From Antedon mediterranea (taxonomy: Eukaryota; Echinodermata; Crinoidea; Comatulida; Antedonidae): 64,000 nt of DNA. Made by a program: the position numbers and the translations under genes. The stretch covers positions 18,820,922 to 18,884,921 of the forward strand of contig NC_092678.1 in NCBI RefSeq assembly GCF_964355755.1, read 5' to 3'. Below the pieces are notes generated by a model. The model ran no database searches, had not been told where the DNA came from, and saw only the letters and a program-made list of their open reading frames with translations. Below, piece after piece: positions 33,965 to 46,299 of the stretch (the stretch's first letter is position 1; each line of letters starts with the position of its first letter).

Positions 33965-34222
33965 TCAAAACCCGTGGGTGAAAGTCCACAGTGCCAGCTG
34001 ACTTATCTATAACTAAGTTAGACAACAGCTTATGAATATCTTCTACATTAAACTCAATATCTGACAAAGAAGCCTCAATCATTTTATCAAGATTCGGAAC
34101 ATTTGATAAGTTCTCCTTACAAAAGACACTGCTATAGACGGCTTTATCTTGGTCATCTACAACAAGTTTACCTTCAACATTTCTAAGAGTAGGAATACCA
34201 GATCTGGTGTTTAACTAAGAAT

Positions 34223-34615
34223 TTACATAGCGCCAAAAAGACTTTTCCTTACTCTAATAAACGTGTTCCATTTGACACTAGCATAGTCATGCCCTTTACG
34301 TTTTGCTTTGATATACTGTTTCCAGCATTTATTCTTCTGTTTAATAGACTTACCAAACTCCTTAGTATACCACAAAGTTCTCTTAACATTTCCAGACAAG
34401 TGTTTCTTACACTTTGGAACAAACTGTTTCATACCTCTAGATAAGATCTCATCAAAAGAACCGTGCGAGTGTAACCCGTCCTTATCCAATAACTCAGTGT
34501 CCCAATCGACACCATCAAGAAAACCACGAAACTTATAATCAGCATGGGAATAAGTTCTGACCTCTACCACCTCATCTTTGATTAAATTAACTGGAATTTT
34601 AAATCGAAGTACCAT
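34223..34615 (-). pseudogene. LINE linker between endonuclease and RT
   Basis: 130 codons of basic sequence, including KRTLWYTKEFGKSIKQKNKCWK and a KSLFGAM end, matching the layout of the region just before RT in CR1/Jockey-like ORF2. On its own it has no enzymatic motif. Confidence 0.6.
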
Positions 34616-34690
34616 AATATGATCACTCTTACCTAATGGTGGAGCTTGAAGGACCTCACTAATAGAATCCTCATTAGATGTAAGTACCAG

Positions 34691-35632
34691 TGGCCGTATT
34701 CACCAATCACACTTAAGTGAGATATTTCCCTTAAATCCTAAGGATTTCCCTTAAATCAAGAAAATATTAAGGGTTTCACTTAAGTGGTATTCACAAAGGG
34801 TTTACGGTTAAGGGGGAAACCCTTAACTTGGTCTATTTTCCCCTTAACTATTCAGTACCTTGGTTGTGCTGACAATTCTGTATGTGCGAGTACTATGCCT
34901 ACTTGTAGATGGCCCCAGTCTAGGCTAGGTAGAGATGCTAGGCCCCCTGTTGGTCTGCCCACTAACCAGCCTAGGATTCATGTTTGGTTTGAGTAGCATC
35001 TAGACCTTTTTTTTGCTGATCCCCACCCATACAAATTAGTCTATGCCTATATATTCATTTATTTGTTTTGTTTTGACTGCCATTATTTTTGTGGAAGATG
35101 GCTTCCCATTTCGTTGTAATAGAAATTAGTCCCATTCTAGTAGGCTAGGTAGAGATGCTAGGCCCCCTGTTGGTCTGCCCAGTAACCAGCCTAGGATGCA
35201 TATGCCTCAATACAGACAGGTTTAGGCCTACACAGAATGTTGGTTTGTTAGTAGCATCTAGGCTAGACCAATTTTTCTTGATCCTCATACAAATTAGTCT
35301 AGGTTTATTTTCATTTACTTGTTTTTGTTTTGACTGCCATTTTCTTTTTATTGATCGTCCATACACTTTTCTCTTCATCCTCCCCGTCTCTTTTTTTAAA
35401 TATGCAAATTAGTTTTAGAGAGGAAAAATGATTGGACCATAGGGGAATTAAATCCTCTGTGATTGGACAATGGGACAACTCATGAATATTTATGATTATT
35501 TTTACCCTTAAGTTTTACCCTTAAATTAAGCGTTTTCCTTAGGTAAGTGAATCCCTTAACTCATTTAAATTAAATTTAAATTTTAAGGGTAAGTATTTCC
35601 CTTAGCCTAAGTGAGATTGGTGAATACGGCCA
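34691..35632. mobile_element. 942-bp TIR element, TSD CAG
   Basis: The ends are TGGCCGTATTCACCAATC and its inverted counterpart, followed by AAGTGAG-type repeats. CAG flanks both sides (34,688-34,690 and 35,633-35,635), and the LINE reads on across it. Internally a ~220-bp segment (from 34,918 and from 35,140) is tandemly duplicated. The 3-bp target duplication and GGCC..TATTCA start suggest a Harbinger-like MITE. It is non-coding. Confidence 0.8.
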
Positions 35633-35635
35633 CAG

Positions 35636-36230
35636 GTCCAGAACATTGGCCTGTTCTCCTATTCTGTAACGGGTTGGGTCTCGTACATGCTGAGCTAAAA
35701 ATAAGTCATTAATGGTGTCGAAAAAATTATGACTATTTTTACCATCTTCACCAGTCACATATCCTAGCTCCCAATTAATACTCCTATAATTGAAATCTCA
35801 AACTATAATAAAATCACAACAAGAAAAGGATGCCACTTTTCTAAACAAAGAACACAAAGCAGAATTATTGACACTAGATCCGGCGTCACTTCTATACACA
35901 CATCCAATTAAAAAGGTGTGATCTTTGACTTTAATCTCAACAAACATGGATTCCTCAAACAAAATATCTTTAAACAAAACCGGAGTGGCAGACATCCCAT
36001 TTCGAACATAAATAACAACTCCTCTACCAGATGAAAGCTTTTCATTTGGCAAAAACATCTGAAAACCAGGGATATGAAACTCTTCTATAGACAATTAAAA
36101 AAAGTACTTCTTTGGTAGAATCTCAGTCAAAGCAATGATATCAACTTTCTCTGAAGATAAACGCAACAGAAGCTCATTCTTCTTATTTAGAAGGGAATCA
36201 CAATTTGTATAAAACACATTAAAAAATAAT
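35636..36230 (-). pseudogene. LINE endonuclease remnant
   Basis: Minus-strand frames read KVDIIALTEI, FMVEIKV-like strands and LIGCVYRSDAGSS, characteristic of an EEP-type endonuclease. The frame is broken near 36,090 and 35,790. The catalytic C-terminal part lies beyond the TIR insertion and is weak. Confidence 0.65.
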
Positions 36231-36239
36231 TAACATCTT

Positions 36240-37683
36240 CTGACTGCGTAGAACTTACATTGTTAGGCAGTGTTCTCTTCCGATTGGGTAGTGCTTTGGG
36301 AACAAAACCGAGTTATTTTCCCCCTTCTAATTACCAAGTCTTTTCCCCCTTTGCTTTGCCTATCCCTCAATATGTCCCCAAGTTTATCAAGTCAATAAAT
36401 TATTTATAAAAATTCATCAGAACAGTGAAAAATTAGATTAGTTTACACTTTACGTTTGCCGATTTTCGCACTGACTTAGGGGGAAAGCCTTCAAAATCAA
36501 TGAAGCGTAACGTATACATTCCTGCTGAGCGCGAGGGAGGAGCGAGACGACGATACACGTGCTCTCTGCCCATGCCTGGCATCGTCACGTGATAATCAGA
36601 TACAGTATACAATACAAAACTGGTCGGGTCGTGTATACCCCGTCTATAATCACAACATGAACGATGTACAGTATTTGATTGAAGGTCGAATCGACCTACC
36701 GGAATGGTATAGATAATATTGCTCGAATGAGAGAGTTGGAATATTTATAAACATAAGTATTGGTAATTTTAACAAGTGTAGCCTAGGCTATCCTATAGTA
36801 AAAGGCCTGGTAGTATCAATTCGCATAGGGTCTACAAGCTACCTCAATTTTTAACTGGGCCGGATCGGCTAGGTCTACTTGCTTGATGCAGTATCCGCTT
36901 TTTTATGCCTACTTAGTCGATCGTCGGGACACCATACGTGCGGACGGCGATCGGACCTTGTTTTGCCTCAATATTTAAAGCCGATTTTGTAGAACGTTTT
37001 AAGTTTTAGGAGTCCTAGGTTTTAGGAGTTTGGTTGATAGGATGGGATTGGAATCCACTGAGTTTTGTTATTTATGGGCCAATCGTCTAGTAGGCTAGCT
37101 AGGCCCATGGGCCCCAATGTTTTAACGTAGGCCTAGCCATCGTGGCATGGAATCCCATAAAAGAAAATGATTTTACGTGAAACCAATAATTCTGTACCAC
37201 GGAATGTTACAACTCCCTGATAATAGAGGTATAAAAATAGTATAATTTATGACTCCATGAATGATCTGTACTATTTTTGTATTTCATTAAATCATGTCAA
37301 ATAAATATATGCTACTGTTATTATTACACTTTAGGCCAAGCTTAGAAAATCTACAAAAAAATGTATTTCACAATGATTGGGTGGTCGTCGTTTGACAGTG
37401 GAGAGAATCCACTGATGACCTGATTTTGTGAATATCTCATGAATATTAATGAGCTTCCTTAAGCTGCTGAAAAACAGGCTTTCCATGAATTTACCCTAAA
37501 ATGTATATAAAATTTAATTTTTTTAATTTCTCGTTATTACTTCTTCATTCTGACATGTCTATATTGTTATAATATTTGTTATTTAATAAATAAACGATAT
37601 TTAAAAGAGATTTTAAACCCAGAATCTCCCTTTAATGTGCATTGATATCTACCTAATTCACAATATTTATTATACATAATTAG
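36240..37683. other. End of intron 1, mostly unassigned
   Basis: A slightly GC-richer patch at 36,480-36,720 holds a 19-codon open frame from an ATG at 36,657. It is too short to call a gene, although an alternative first exon or promoter cannot be excluded. The rest is AT-rich spacer up to the CCP exon acceptor. Confidence 0.3.
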
Positions 37684-37923
37684 ACCCAGAGATAGAGAGG
37701 AATAACGAACAGTGGGACTGCTTAAAGCCAACGATAAGTGCAAATACCATAATCAATATCAACAATAGGTACGATTTAGATCCCGCAACTTCGTCAGACA
37801 CAACTTTTCCGTCGGGTACAAATCTAATAACACGTTGTCGCAATGTTGGTAAATTTAGACTTGACAATGCAAACGTACGAACTTGCGATAATGGACAATG
37901 GACAGGGTGGCTTGTGACTTGCA
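37684..37923 (+). CDS. Exon 2: sushi/CCP domain 1
   Basis: Acceptor ATTAG|A, donor A|GTAAGT, phase 1 on both sides, 240 bp. After a short linker (NPEIERNNEQW) it encodes one CCP module with four cysteines in the expected order (WDCLKP, ITRCRN, VRTCDN, LVTC) and the conserved GQWTGW Trp before the last Cys. CCP modules bind proteins or glycans outside the cell. The exon joins in frame to the signal-peptide exon, which would put this domain at the mature N-terminus. Confidence 0.85.
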
Positions 37924-38430
37924 GTAAGTTCTATACAGTTTTTCCCTCAGTAATAATTATATTCACTGTAGGCCTATACGTTATGTCTATTGGTATATAA
38001 CATGATAATAAAAAAACATGTATTGCTGGGCGAAATGTAAATAAATCTATCTGGAAACTGATTATGATGTAAATATGAATTTGGTTTGTGGTCACAGAGA
38101 ATCCGGTAGATCAACTAACAAAGTATTGCCAACACAATCATGGAGATGTTTATAAAATAAAGAGAAATAATATTGTGTGATAGAAGAGGTTATGCATGAT
38201 AGTACTAGGACTTCGTATGAAGCTCAAAATAAGACTGGGTCGACATTAGTTTACTATGTCCAGAATAAAAACTTGATTTGCATTATTAGCCAAGCTGTGT
38301 TTAGAGGGAAAATAACCTTCACCATTTATAAATTTAGTTAATACAACCATTTTTTTTGTTTGATAATAAAATAAAACATAAGGCTATGACAAGCATCTAC
38401 TTTATGTATTTAATATTGATTATTTTTCAG

Positions 38431-38757
38431 CTGAAGCAGAAAATAAACTTATGTTTTATAGACCAGATATTTCATTGTATTCCTCGATGCGTCGACAAGT
38501 TGCCCCGGATAGTACGTACGTCATGATTGCTTCACCTAAGACAGGAATTAAAGTACAGTGTCAAGTAAGTGATACTGCAGTAATTGGTTTTGAACCCTTC
38601 TCTGGCCAAAATGACTTAGAGGAACATACTTACTGGACGACATCAACAAAGGTATATTATGAAATCGAAGAGACTCGACATTCCGGAGTGTATACATGTA
38701 GAGATGATTCAGATATCAACCTTCCAACACAGAGGGTAGAAGTTCGTATAGTTGCTG
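38431..38757 (+). CDS. Exon 3: Ig-like domain 1
   Basis: Acceptor TTTCAG|C, donor G|GTAAGT, 327 bp, phase 1 to 1. It encodes ~109 residues with an Ig pattern: Cys in IKVQCQV, a Trp-like core strand (TYWTT), and the terminal motif RHSGVYTCRD. The spacing of the two Cys fits an Ig fold, although the usual Trp 11-15 residues after the first Cys is displaced. Placement directly after a CCP domain supports an extracellular adhesion or recognition chain. Confidence 0.8.
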
Positions 38758-39330
38758 GTAAGTAAAACAAAATAATGTTTATAGAATCTTTCCTGATTCT
38801 ACAACAAAATCAACTATTTTACGTTTTTAGTGTTTACCTTAGTTATTTCAACTTACCTTCGAGTTGCAATAACAGTGTACTGACTTGTTGATGGGACTAG
38901 TAGCAGTATACGAATAATAGTGCTTATGATGGACAAGTAATTTCATGGGGTGAACGACGAAAGTCAAATAAAAATATATCTTCTTCATCGAATTAATCAA
39001 ATTAGCACATAAATTAATATAAAAATGTTAGTTCCGATCGAGTGCCATCCTGAATGTTATTGTTGATGCCTATGCAAAAGTGAAGTAAAAAATAGGCAAC
39101 ACTATTGGATATCGCGGTCGGGAATTCGGTTGCCCTTTTTCCTCCGTTTGAATATTTGACCCATAATCCTCCAATCAAATGACAATGATATTATTTGTGT
39201 TTGCTTAACTTCCTGTGTTGAACAAAATATTTTGATATTAAAAGAAAAAAACTTATCCTATCCAATAAAACTGGGTCATCAGTAGTGCTTTCTCGTCGAC
39301 AAAAGCCAGTATTGTGGTTTTTAACAATTT
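38758..39330. other. Start of intron 3, no element recognised
   Basis: Ordinary AT-rich intron sequence without ORFs or obvious repeats. Confidence 0.4.
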
Positions 39331-39496
39331 ACTGTAAAGCTCTGTCTATACTATCAAACTGTTTGTGACAAAAAAAAGGGATATGCTCATATGGACATGA
39401 TGTTGTCATCACTAGTCATACTTGTGCACATTACACAATCACATGGTCATTTATAATTAGTATACCTGGAACCAATACACCAAATTCACACTGCTA

Positions 39497-39590
39497 ACCA
39501 CGTAACTTCAACCTGGTAAGATATCCACCAGCTAACTTCAACCTGGTAAGATATCCACCAGCTAACTTCAACATGGTATTTGTTATCCAA
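39497..39590. repeat. 37-bp tandem repeat
   Basis: AACTTCAACCTGGTAAGATATCC... occurs two full times and one diverged third time. Confidence 0.8.
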
Positions 39591-40047
39591 CTAACAACTT
39601 CAACATCGTATGCTATCTAATAAGACAAAACTGTATATCAAAGAGAAATTATTAAACAGTGAATACATTGTCGTTGTTACAAATAATGAATGATAACAAA
39701 TTAAATCGGTAATGCATTCATAGTAATACTGTAAAAAATTATTGTTGTATAGAAAATATATACTCACAGTATTGGCGAAATCCACAATTTAAAATTTAAA
39801 TATAACATGTCTTAATTAGACAACTTCTGCAGCACCAACGCTCACGCAGCCTATTCAATAATGCTTCACTTGATATGCAAATACGCCCGCAAATACCAGT
39901 AGTGAACAATAGCAATGCAATGCGATAATTATATTGCGCCACCAATAATATAATATAGGAACTTTGAAAGCTTTCCGATCCATCACAATTTCCCCGCTTG
40001 GATGCCCTTTTGACCTTAAAGGAGCGAAACAAATACATTTATTTTTT

Positions 40048-40592
40048 AGGTGTGTTCTGGCTGTTTTACTTTATCATTTTGATTTAGCTTTTCGCTTTTT
40101 TTTTTGTATCTCCATTGAGATCCAGCCACTAACTGATACCCACAGCATTGTCATTTTTTCAGTAATTTGCCTTTGGATTTATATATATGAAGGGCTAGTG
40201 TTGCCCGAAAGCTCTGATAACTTTTCTGGCTGTTTTACTTCTCGTTTTGATTTAGCTTTTCGCTTTTATTTTGTATCTCCATTGAGATGAGAGTAATTTC
40301 TCTGTGGATTTATATATATTTTCTACTGTTTGTATCAATTTTGATCTGATTTTGCTGTAATCCTGGAGGGTACTTTGGATAACTTTACCAAATTCTTTAT
40401 ACTATGACGTTATTGAAATTCCGTCACTTGCACTGATGAAGGGCTAGTGTTGCCCGAAAGCTCTGCTAACTTTTCTGGCTGTTTACTTTATCGTTTTGAT
40501 TTAGCTTTTCGCTTTTTATTTCTGTATCTCCATTGAGATCCAGCCACTGATACCCACAGCATTGTCATTTTTTTTCAGTAATTTGTCTTTGG

Positions 40593-40600
<8 letters not shown>
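40048..40600. repeat. Diverged ~140-bp repeats (three copies)
   Basis: The block TTCTGGCTGTTTTAC...TTTAGCTTTTCGC...TCCATTGAGAT recurs at about 40,050, 40,227 and 40,472. The second and third are preceded by GGGCTAGTGTTGCCCGAAAG. Confidence 0.75.

Positions 40601-40663
<63 letters not shown>
40596..40663. repeat. (TA)n microsatellite
   Basis: About 34 uninterrupted TA units in intron 3, preceded by TTGGATTTATATA, the end of the ~140-bp repeat. Confidence 0.95.
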
Positions 40664-40665
<2 letters not shown>

Positions 40666-40954
40666 AATCAGGCAAAGAACATTAATTCTAAACCGCCCGG
40701 TGATATACTGAAATTTAATTAATTAATTTGAAACGATAAAGATGAGGAAATCTGTGAGAATGAGACATTAAAGAATTAAACTCGTCACTGGAGGACGAGT
40801 TTGGTTATCCGCCCGCAACAAACCGTATCTTGCGCATTCAAGATACGCATTCAAGTACTTTTCAGTTGTGACTTTTCCAAAAATGTAGCCTATTCAAAAT
40901 AAAAACTGCCCCTTCAGTGTATTAACCAAACAAATCCTTTCATTTAATTGTTTT

Positions 40955-41028
40955 CCCGTGATGGGATTCGATCCCGGTACCTCTGATACCAAAATCGGTT
41001 GCACTACACATCGAGCCATATGAGCACC
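40955..41028 (-). repeat. tRNA-like (SINE head-like) sequence
   Basis: The minus strand has an A-box-like TGGCTCGATGTGTAGTGCA and a good B box GGGATCGAATCCC, separated by tRNA-like spacing. The acceptor stem does not pair. A tRNA-derived SINE or pseudogene is more likely than a functional tRNA. Confidence 0.35.
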
Positions 41029-41384
41029 TGCTGAAGAAAATCCGAAGAAAGAGTCCTCGTTCATTCGGTATGTCGTGAATTCCCTCGATGCAAGTTGATT
41101 ATTACATATCGAACTTAAATCATAATTTTTACTATGATGAAATCATCACAAATTTTAAACACTGACATATTATTAAAGTGCATACTTTCAAGTTTTATAT
41201 ATTAACATGTAAAGAAAAAAGACAAACGTTATGTTTATTGTTTTGCTCTTTGAAAATGTTATTGTTTGTTTGATGATAAAAATTTCGAAAATTATATTTA
41301 ATATGCAAATAATGTAGCCATCAAACACGTTTTAACATTAAAAATTATAATAAATCAGATCTATGATTCATACACTACAAGAAA

Positions 41385-43990
41385 TTAAAATAAAAAAATA
41401 TGTAACCTTGCATTCTGATGAACTGTATCGTTTTTAAAAGTAGACATATTTTTCAACATTTTCACAATTTCTTGACGTTTTTGTGCGCAACCTGTCATGT
41501 TTAACGTGCTCGTAGAACGCCATTTCAAGTTGAATAGTGAATAAAATAACGTAAAATTGTTAACCAAAGATTTAAAAACACAAATCGTGTAAAAGAAATA
41601 CTCATACGTGTTGCCTGCGCCATGCGCGCGTAAAAATGTGTGCACCAGTTCCAATTTTTTAAACGCTTAAAATTACTTGAATCGCGTAGAAAGTTGATTA
41701 GAAATTGATTTTTCGCATTTTGAAATTTTAAACGCGCGTGCGCGTGTAACTTTTTGTGAAACATGCCATTTTTAATCCATAGAAAGTTTGCCCATGATAT
41801 GACTTAAATTTTCACAAAGTTTCAATACAAAATGACTTTTAGTTTTTATTCTATGATCAATCATTGAAATTCATAAAATCGCGCATAACTTACGCTGCGC
41901 GACTCGAAATTCGAAAAAAAAAAGGTTTCTTGCGCATCTACACCTACAGGGCAATCTTTTGACAAAGTTATACAACTTTATGTTGACCAGAATTAGAGAT
42001 ATACTGCGAACAAAATTCGTGGAAAGAAAGAAGAAACTAGACATGAAACTCGTCACTTTGACGAGTTAGTTATCCGCTCGACAAACGCCACGTGCACGTC
42101 ATACGTTGGAATGTTGCACACAGAAAAAGATTATGGCATTATGACCTGAACTGAAGAATATGATATTTTGTTAGTGCTAAATTCGGTCTATTTTGTGTCA
42201 TATAGTATATACATTAGTACACAGTATAATCTGTATACACGTAATTTAAATTTTCAGGCATGATGATGTCATAAAAATTTAATATCTTTTACTCATGTAT
42301 AAGATAGTTGATTGACCTAGACAATATTAAAATCTCGGAGAAAAAGGAATACGGATAAGCGTGATGCGCTCCATTTAATGTGATGAGCAATAAACGAAAG
42401 AGACAAAAATCATATATTTTACATTCGTGTGGCCATACGATGATGTCACAATGTCCGGTTAGGCATATTGATTAATGATCCGATATCTACAACTCATCAC
42501 CTTCCAGAATATGTAAGTAAAAAAAAATTTACCTCGTAGTTTAGAATCTATGATTGTTTAAAAAAGGCATAATTTTGACGAATTTTTGAATTTTTTCATT
42601 AAAAACACGCACAAATTGCTTTTTTTAATCCACAAAAAGTTTGCCCTTGATATGACTTAATTTTCAGAAACTTTTTCATCAAAAACGCACGTAAATTATC
42701 CAATTCGACGTGCTCGTATGACGTAATTTTAAGTCTAAATTGTTTTAAAATTTGATAAAATTACTATAAAAGGCTGGAAAAACCTAATTCACGCAAAAAA
42801 AAGATGTTTTTAGCGCTACGTGCGGACCACGCGCGTAAAATTGTTCGCGCGCGTGGGAATTTTTGACATGCTCAAAATGTCATGATCAGCGTAGAAAGTT
42901 GATTAGAAATTAATTTTGCGCATTTTAAATTTTAAATGCGCGTGCGCGCGTAACTTCGTGTAAACATGCCATTTTTAGTGCACAAAAAGTTAGCGCAAGA
43001 TATAAATTAAACTTTTGCTAAGTTTCAACTTAAATTGTTATATGGTTTTCAATCTATGTTAAATACGGGAAATTCATAAAATCACGCGTAAGTCACGTTA
43101 CGCATTTCTGACGTCATTCACAATAGTAGGCGCACAACTTCACGTAAATGCCCATATGTTGACAAAGTTATGAAATGTTATGTTTACAAATTTTTTATAT
43201 AAGCGAGACACAAAAACAGAGGAGAAATGCGCGTGCGCGCGTAACGTCTTGTAAAACATGGCATTTTTAATTCACAAATAGTTTGCCCTTGATATGACTT
43301 AAATTTTCAGAAACTTTTTCATCAAAAACGCACGTAAATTATCCAATTCGACGTGCCCGTATGACGTAATTTTAAGTCGAAATTATTCAAAAGTTGGTAA
43401 AATTACTAGACAAGGCTGGAAAAACATAAATCACGTGAAAAAAATTGTCTTCAACGCTACATGCGCATCACGCGCGTAAAAAATCGCGCGCGCGTGGGAA
43501 TTTTTTACATGCTCAAAATGACATGAAACGCGTAGAACTTCGTGTGAAACATGCCATTTTTTTCTCACAGTCAGTTAGCGCAAAATATAACTTAAACTTT
43601 TGCTAAGTTTCAATTTAAATTGTTATATTGTTTTTGATCTATGTTAAATACGCGAAATTCATAAAAACGCGCGTAAGTTATGTTGCGCAACTCTGATGTC
43701 ATTTACAATAGGAGGTGCACAATTTTACGTGAATTCCCACATGTTGACAAAGTTATAAAATGTTATGTTTACACGTTTTTTAGTTACGCGAGACACAAAA
43801 TTGACAGAAAGAAAGATTAATACAGAAAAAAAAAAAAAAGATGATTTCATACAGTTACAAGGAGTTATCCGCTGAATGCGGATAACTAAAAAAAAAGTAA
43901 CAGGACGATTACAAGGAGTTATCCGCTACTAAGCGGATAACTAAAAAGGAAAAAAAGATCGTGACAATATCAAGGGGTTATCCGCTAACC
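41385..43990. repeat. Cluster of Helitron-like GCGCGTAA repeats with hairpin ends
   Basis: Three long related segments (about 41,600-42,060, 42,560-43,190 and 43,220-43,800) share blocks such as CATGCCATTTTTA...TTTGCCCTTGATATGACTTAA and CGCGCGTAA. Hairpins occur at 42,046-42,066 (ACTCGTCA-CTT-TGACGAGT, with CTAG at the outer side) and at about 43,861 and 43,918 (TTATCCGC...GCGGATAA). The minus-strand end at 42,036 has the same hairpin-spacer-CTAG form as the element ending at 13,942. Non-coding; exact element borders are unresolved. Confidence 0.5.
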
Positions 43991-44273
43991 AAAAAGTAAC
44001 ACTACAATAACAAAGGTTAAGTTCATAAATCTTATCTGTCCAATACTCTTTACCTTATGCACAATCCAGGGTTTGTTAAAACAATGGTTGAAAATGCACA
44101 ATACAATCCTTCGTCAGGAACGCTTGAATCATTACATCCTGTCCGTGACGCCAGTTTGTCAAACTAGTTTGATAGTGTAGATAGAGCTTAAGTGTCGCTC
44201 ACGCAATGAATGCAATACCAATTCACGAGCATCATTACTTCCCTAAAGCAAATTTTTGTGTTTTTTTTTTTAG

Positions 44274-44462
44274 CTTTTTACTGCTCAACTCCGGTAATAA
44301 ATAATGGAATGGGTATTGATGTAACTGAAGGGTCTCAGCCACCATATCTAATGAATACAGAACTGTTATTCGTTTGCGACCCGGTTTTCGAATTGGTTGG
44401 AGAACATTATTTAAAATGTCTTACTAGTGGAGAATGGGATTACGATATTCCATATTGTGTTT
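44274..44462 (+). CDS. Exon 4: sushi/CCP domain 2
   Basis: Acceptor T10-TAG|C, donor T|GTGAGT, 189 bp, phase 1 to 1. It encodes one CCP with cysteines in FYCSTP, LFVCDP, YLKCLT and PYCV, the NNGMG turn near the start, and the GEWD Trp. The whole exon is a single 63-residue module, as in many CCP genes. It follows a 5.5-kb repeat-filled intron. Confidence 0.85.
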
Positions 44463-45389
44463 GTGAGTATACAATGACAACAATGCATCAGCTGATTATA
44501 CATTGTGTACGTGTTTTATATAGACAGACACGATGCAAAGCTGTTTCCATAAAACCCAGCCTCAAATACTCCCTACCTCTCTCAAACCTACAATAAAACT
44601 TTGATGAACTCCAAGTCTACGAATATAATTAAGTAACTATTCTATCTATGAATATTTGTGTATTTATCTACTACTAATACAAGCATCCCTTAGTCTATAT
44701 AAATTAATATTTGGAGATAAAACGACATAATATATGATTTGTTATCAGTATTTTTAATAACATCACCACAATCAACGTAAACCTTAAATGATGTATATTT
44801 CTATACAACCTGTATGATCAGCCGTAAATCATCCAGTACATGTGTAGGTATTAACAATACTAATATTGATGATGATGATTATATTAATTGATGATAATAT
44901 TGATATTGATGATGATATTGATATTGATGATGGTGTTGATATTGATGATGATGATGGTGGTGTTGGCGATGGTGATGGCGACGACGATGACGATGGCAGG
45001 ATAACAAAGACGACGACGACAATGATAACAATAAACAATAAAACAATAAACAATAAAACAATAAGACAATGAGACAATGAGACACGATAATCTTAAAATA
45101 ACTAATAACTAATAAAAGATAACTTACGATCAAAATAATTAAGGTTAAAATGTCGCAATAAACCAATAAAACGATTATTACAAAAATAAAATTTACAACA
45201 ATTACGGAACCAGATGAGTAAGGTGCGTTTTAAACTTTGAAATAATGTGTATACATTACCGTTTATCTTATTCATCATCACCTTCTAAACTTGTCTAAAT
45301 CAATTGTTGATATTTTCTAAAACGGTCTACCATTGCAGGCTTATTCTCAAAAGATTAAACTAGTTTGGCTTTAATTATTTAATTATTAG
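44463..45389. other. Intron 4 with GAT-type microsatellite
   Basis: An imperfect GATGATATT repeat occupies 44,866-44,990, and an ACAATAAA-type repeat 45,025-45,072. Open frames across them are products of the repeat and not genes. Confidence 0.7.
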
Positions 45390-45581
45390 CTACAAGATGT
45401 AACACACCACCAACTATAATTACCAACGGAATAGTAGTAGGATCTGGAATTTCTGAGAATACCGACATTGGTATATATTGCAATAAGGATTTTCATATTC
45501 CATATACTATGGATGACAGACAGGTCAGTGTTTGCTTAGAGGGTCAGTGGGTTCCAGCAATACCTAGAGGATGCATCAAAC
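45390..45581 (+). CDS. Exon 5: sushi/CCP domain 3
   Basis: Acceptor TTATTAG|C, donor C|GTAAGT, 192 bp, phase 1 to 1. A CCP module with cysteines in TRCNTP, GIYCNK, VSVCLE and RGCIK, an ITNGIV turn and the GQWVP Trp. It adjoins CCP 2 without a linker, so domains 2 and 3 probably form a rigid pair. Confidence 0.85.
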
Positions 45582-46299
45582 GTAAGTGACACTACACTTT
45601 CACCTTTTATTTCGAAACAGATCTTGCAATGATGACGTTTAAAAATAAATCCTACTCTATAAATCTCACAGGCGGCAATCATAATATTTTGAGTCACGTA
45701 AACACAAACACCAAAATAAATGTTAAAAAAAAAATCATCATTATTTTAAATAATTGTTTTTAAATAAGATTCAAACTACAACCGTTCTGTCATGTTATCA
45801 TAATTTTAATGAATGAAATGAAAAATAAAGAAAATTCAGTCAAAAAGTGTAGGCCAATAGTAATTTGAGTTCACATTTATAAATCAGGTGTAATTTCCAT
45901 CTACACATTATAGCATTAACCCCCAGCCTTGTTTTATTCTTACGTCATTTATATATTCGGTTATGTAAAGACGTAAATTTATTTATTATCTATTTATTCA
46001 TTCCATCTTCTACAGATTAATACAATAATTGAATACTTCTGCAATAATAATAATAATAACTATTTCATTGTTATTCTCACTTGTTTTGTTTTTGTTTATT
46101 TTTTTTTTGCTTATTTTTTCTCCATTATGTGATATGATCAGAAACAATTTAATCAATGTTTTAAGTCTAGTAGTTCACTATGTCGGTCGGTTGGTCTGTC
46201 GGTCTGGCGGTATGTCGGTCTGTCTGTCGGTGCGGTATCACTATGCGTTTTATCGCTTTTCTGTACTTTTTGAACTGTTTTGATGTACAGACAAGGAAT

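Larger units (their letters stand above)
33640..36230 (-). mobile_element. LINE fragment (endonuclease to mid-RT), split by a TIR element
   Basis: Minus-strand LINE. Endonuclease motifs lie at 36,220-35,640, the linker at 34,615-34,000 and the RT N-terminal half to 33,640. It stops abruptly in the middle of RT (after a Ser-Phe-Leu-Trp segment), so the 3' part, including the YxDD box, has been deleted. A 942-bp TIR element (34,691-35,632) is inserted in the endonuclease. Confidence 0.75.
39338..44190. mobile_element. Composite TIR-bounded block in intron 3
   Basis: A ~36-bp inverted repeat (AAGCTCTGTCTATACTATC at the left; its complement with a few changes at the right, about 44,157-44,190) brackets 4.85 kb. 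The interior is a patchwork of tandem repeats, a microsatellite and Helitron-like hairpin repeats, with no transposase. No clear target duplication was found, so the block may be coincidental copies of one MITE end. Confidence 0.4.

Noticed and set aside
36657-36716. 19-codon frame with a GT donor-like site as an alternative first exon
   Set aside because: No signal peptide, too short, and no matching downstream phase could be shown; kept only as a weak note.
41385-41764. Two overlapping minus-strand frames of 79-89 codons
   Set aside because: They cover the GCGCGTAA repeat family; other copies of the repeat are not open in the same frame.
44829-45166. Several overlapping open frames rich in Ile, Asp or Ser/His
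   Set aside because: They translate an imperfect GAT/ATT microsatellite in different frames and have no non-repeat content.
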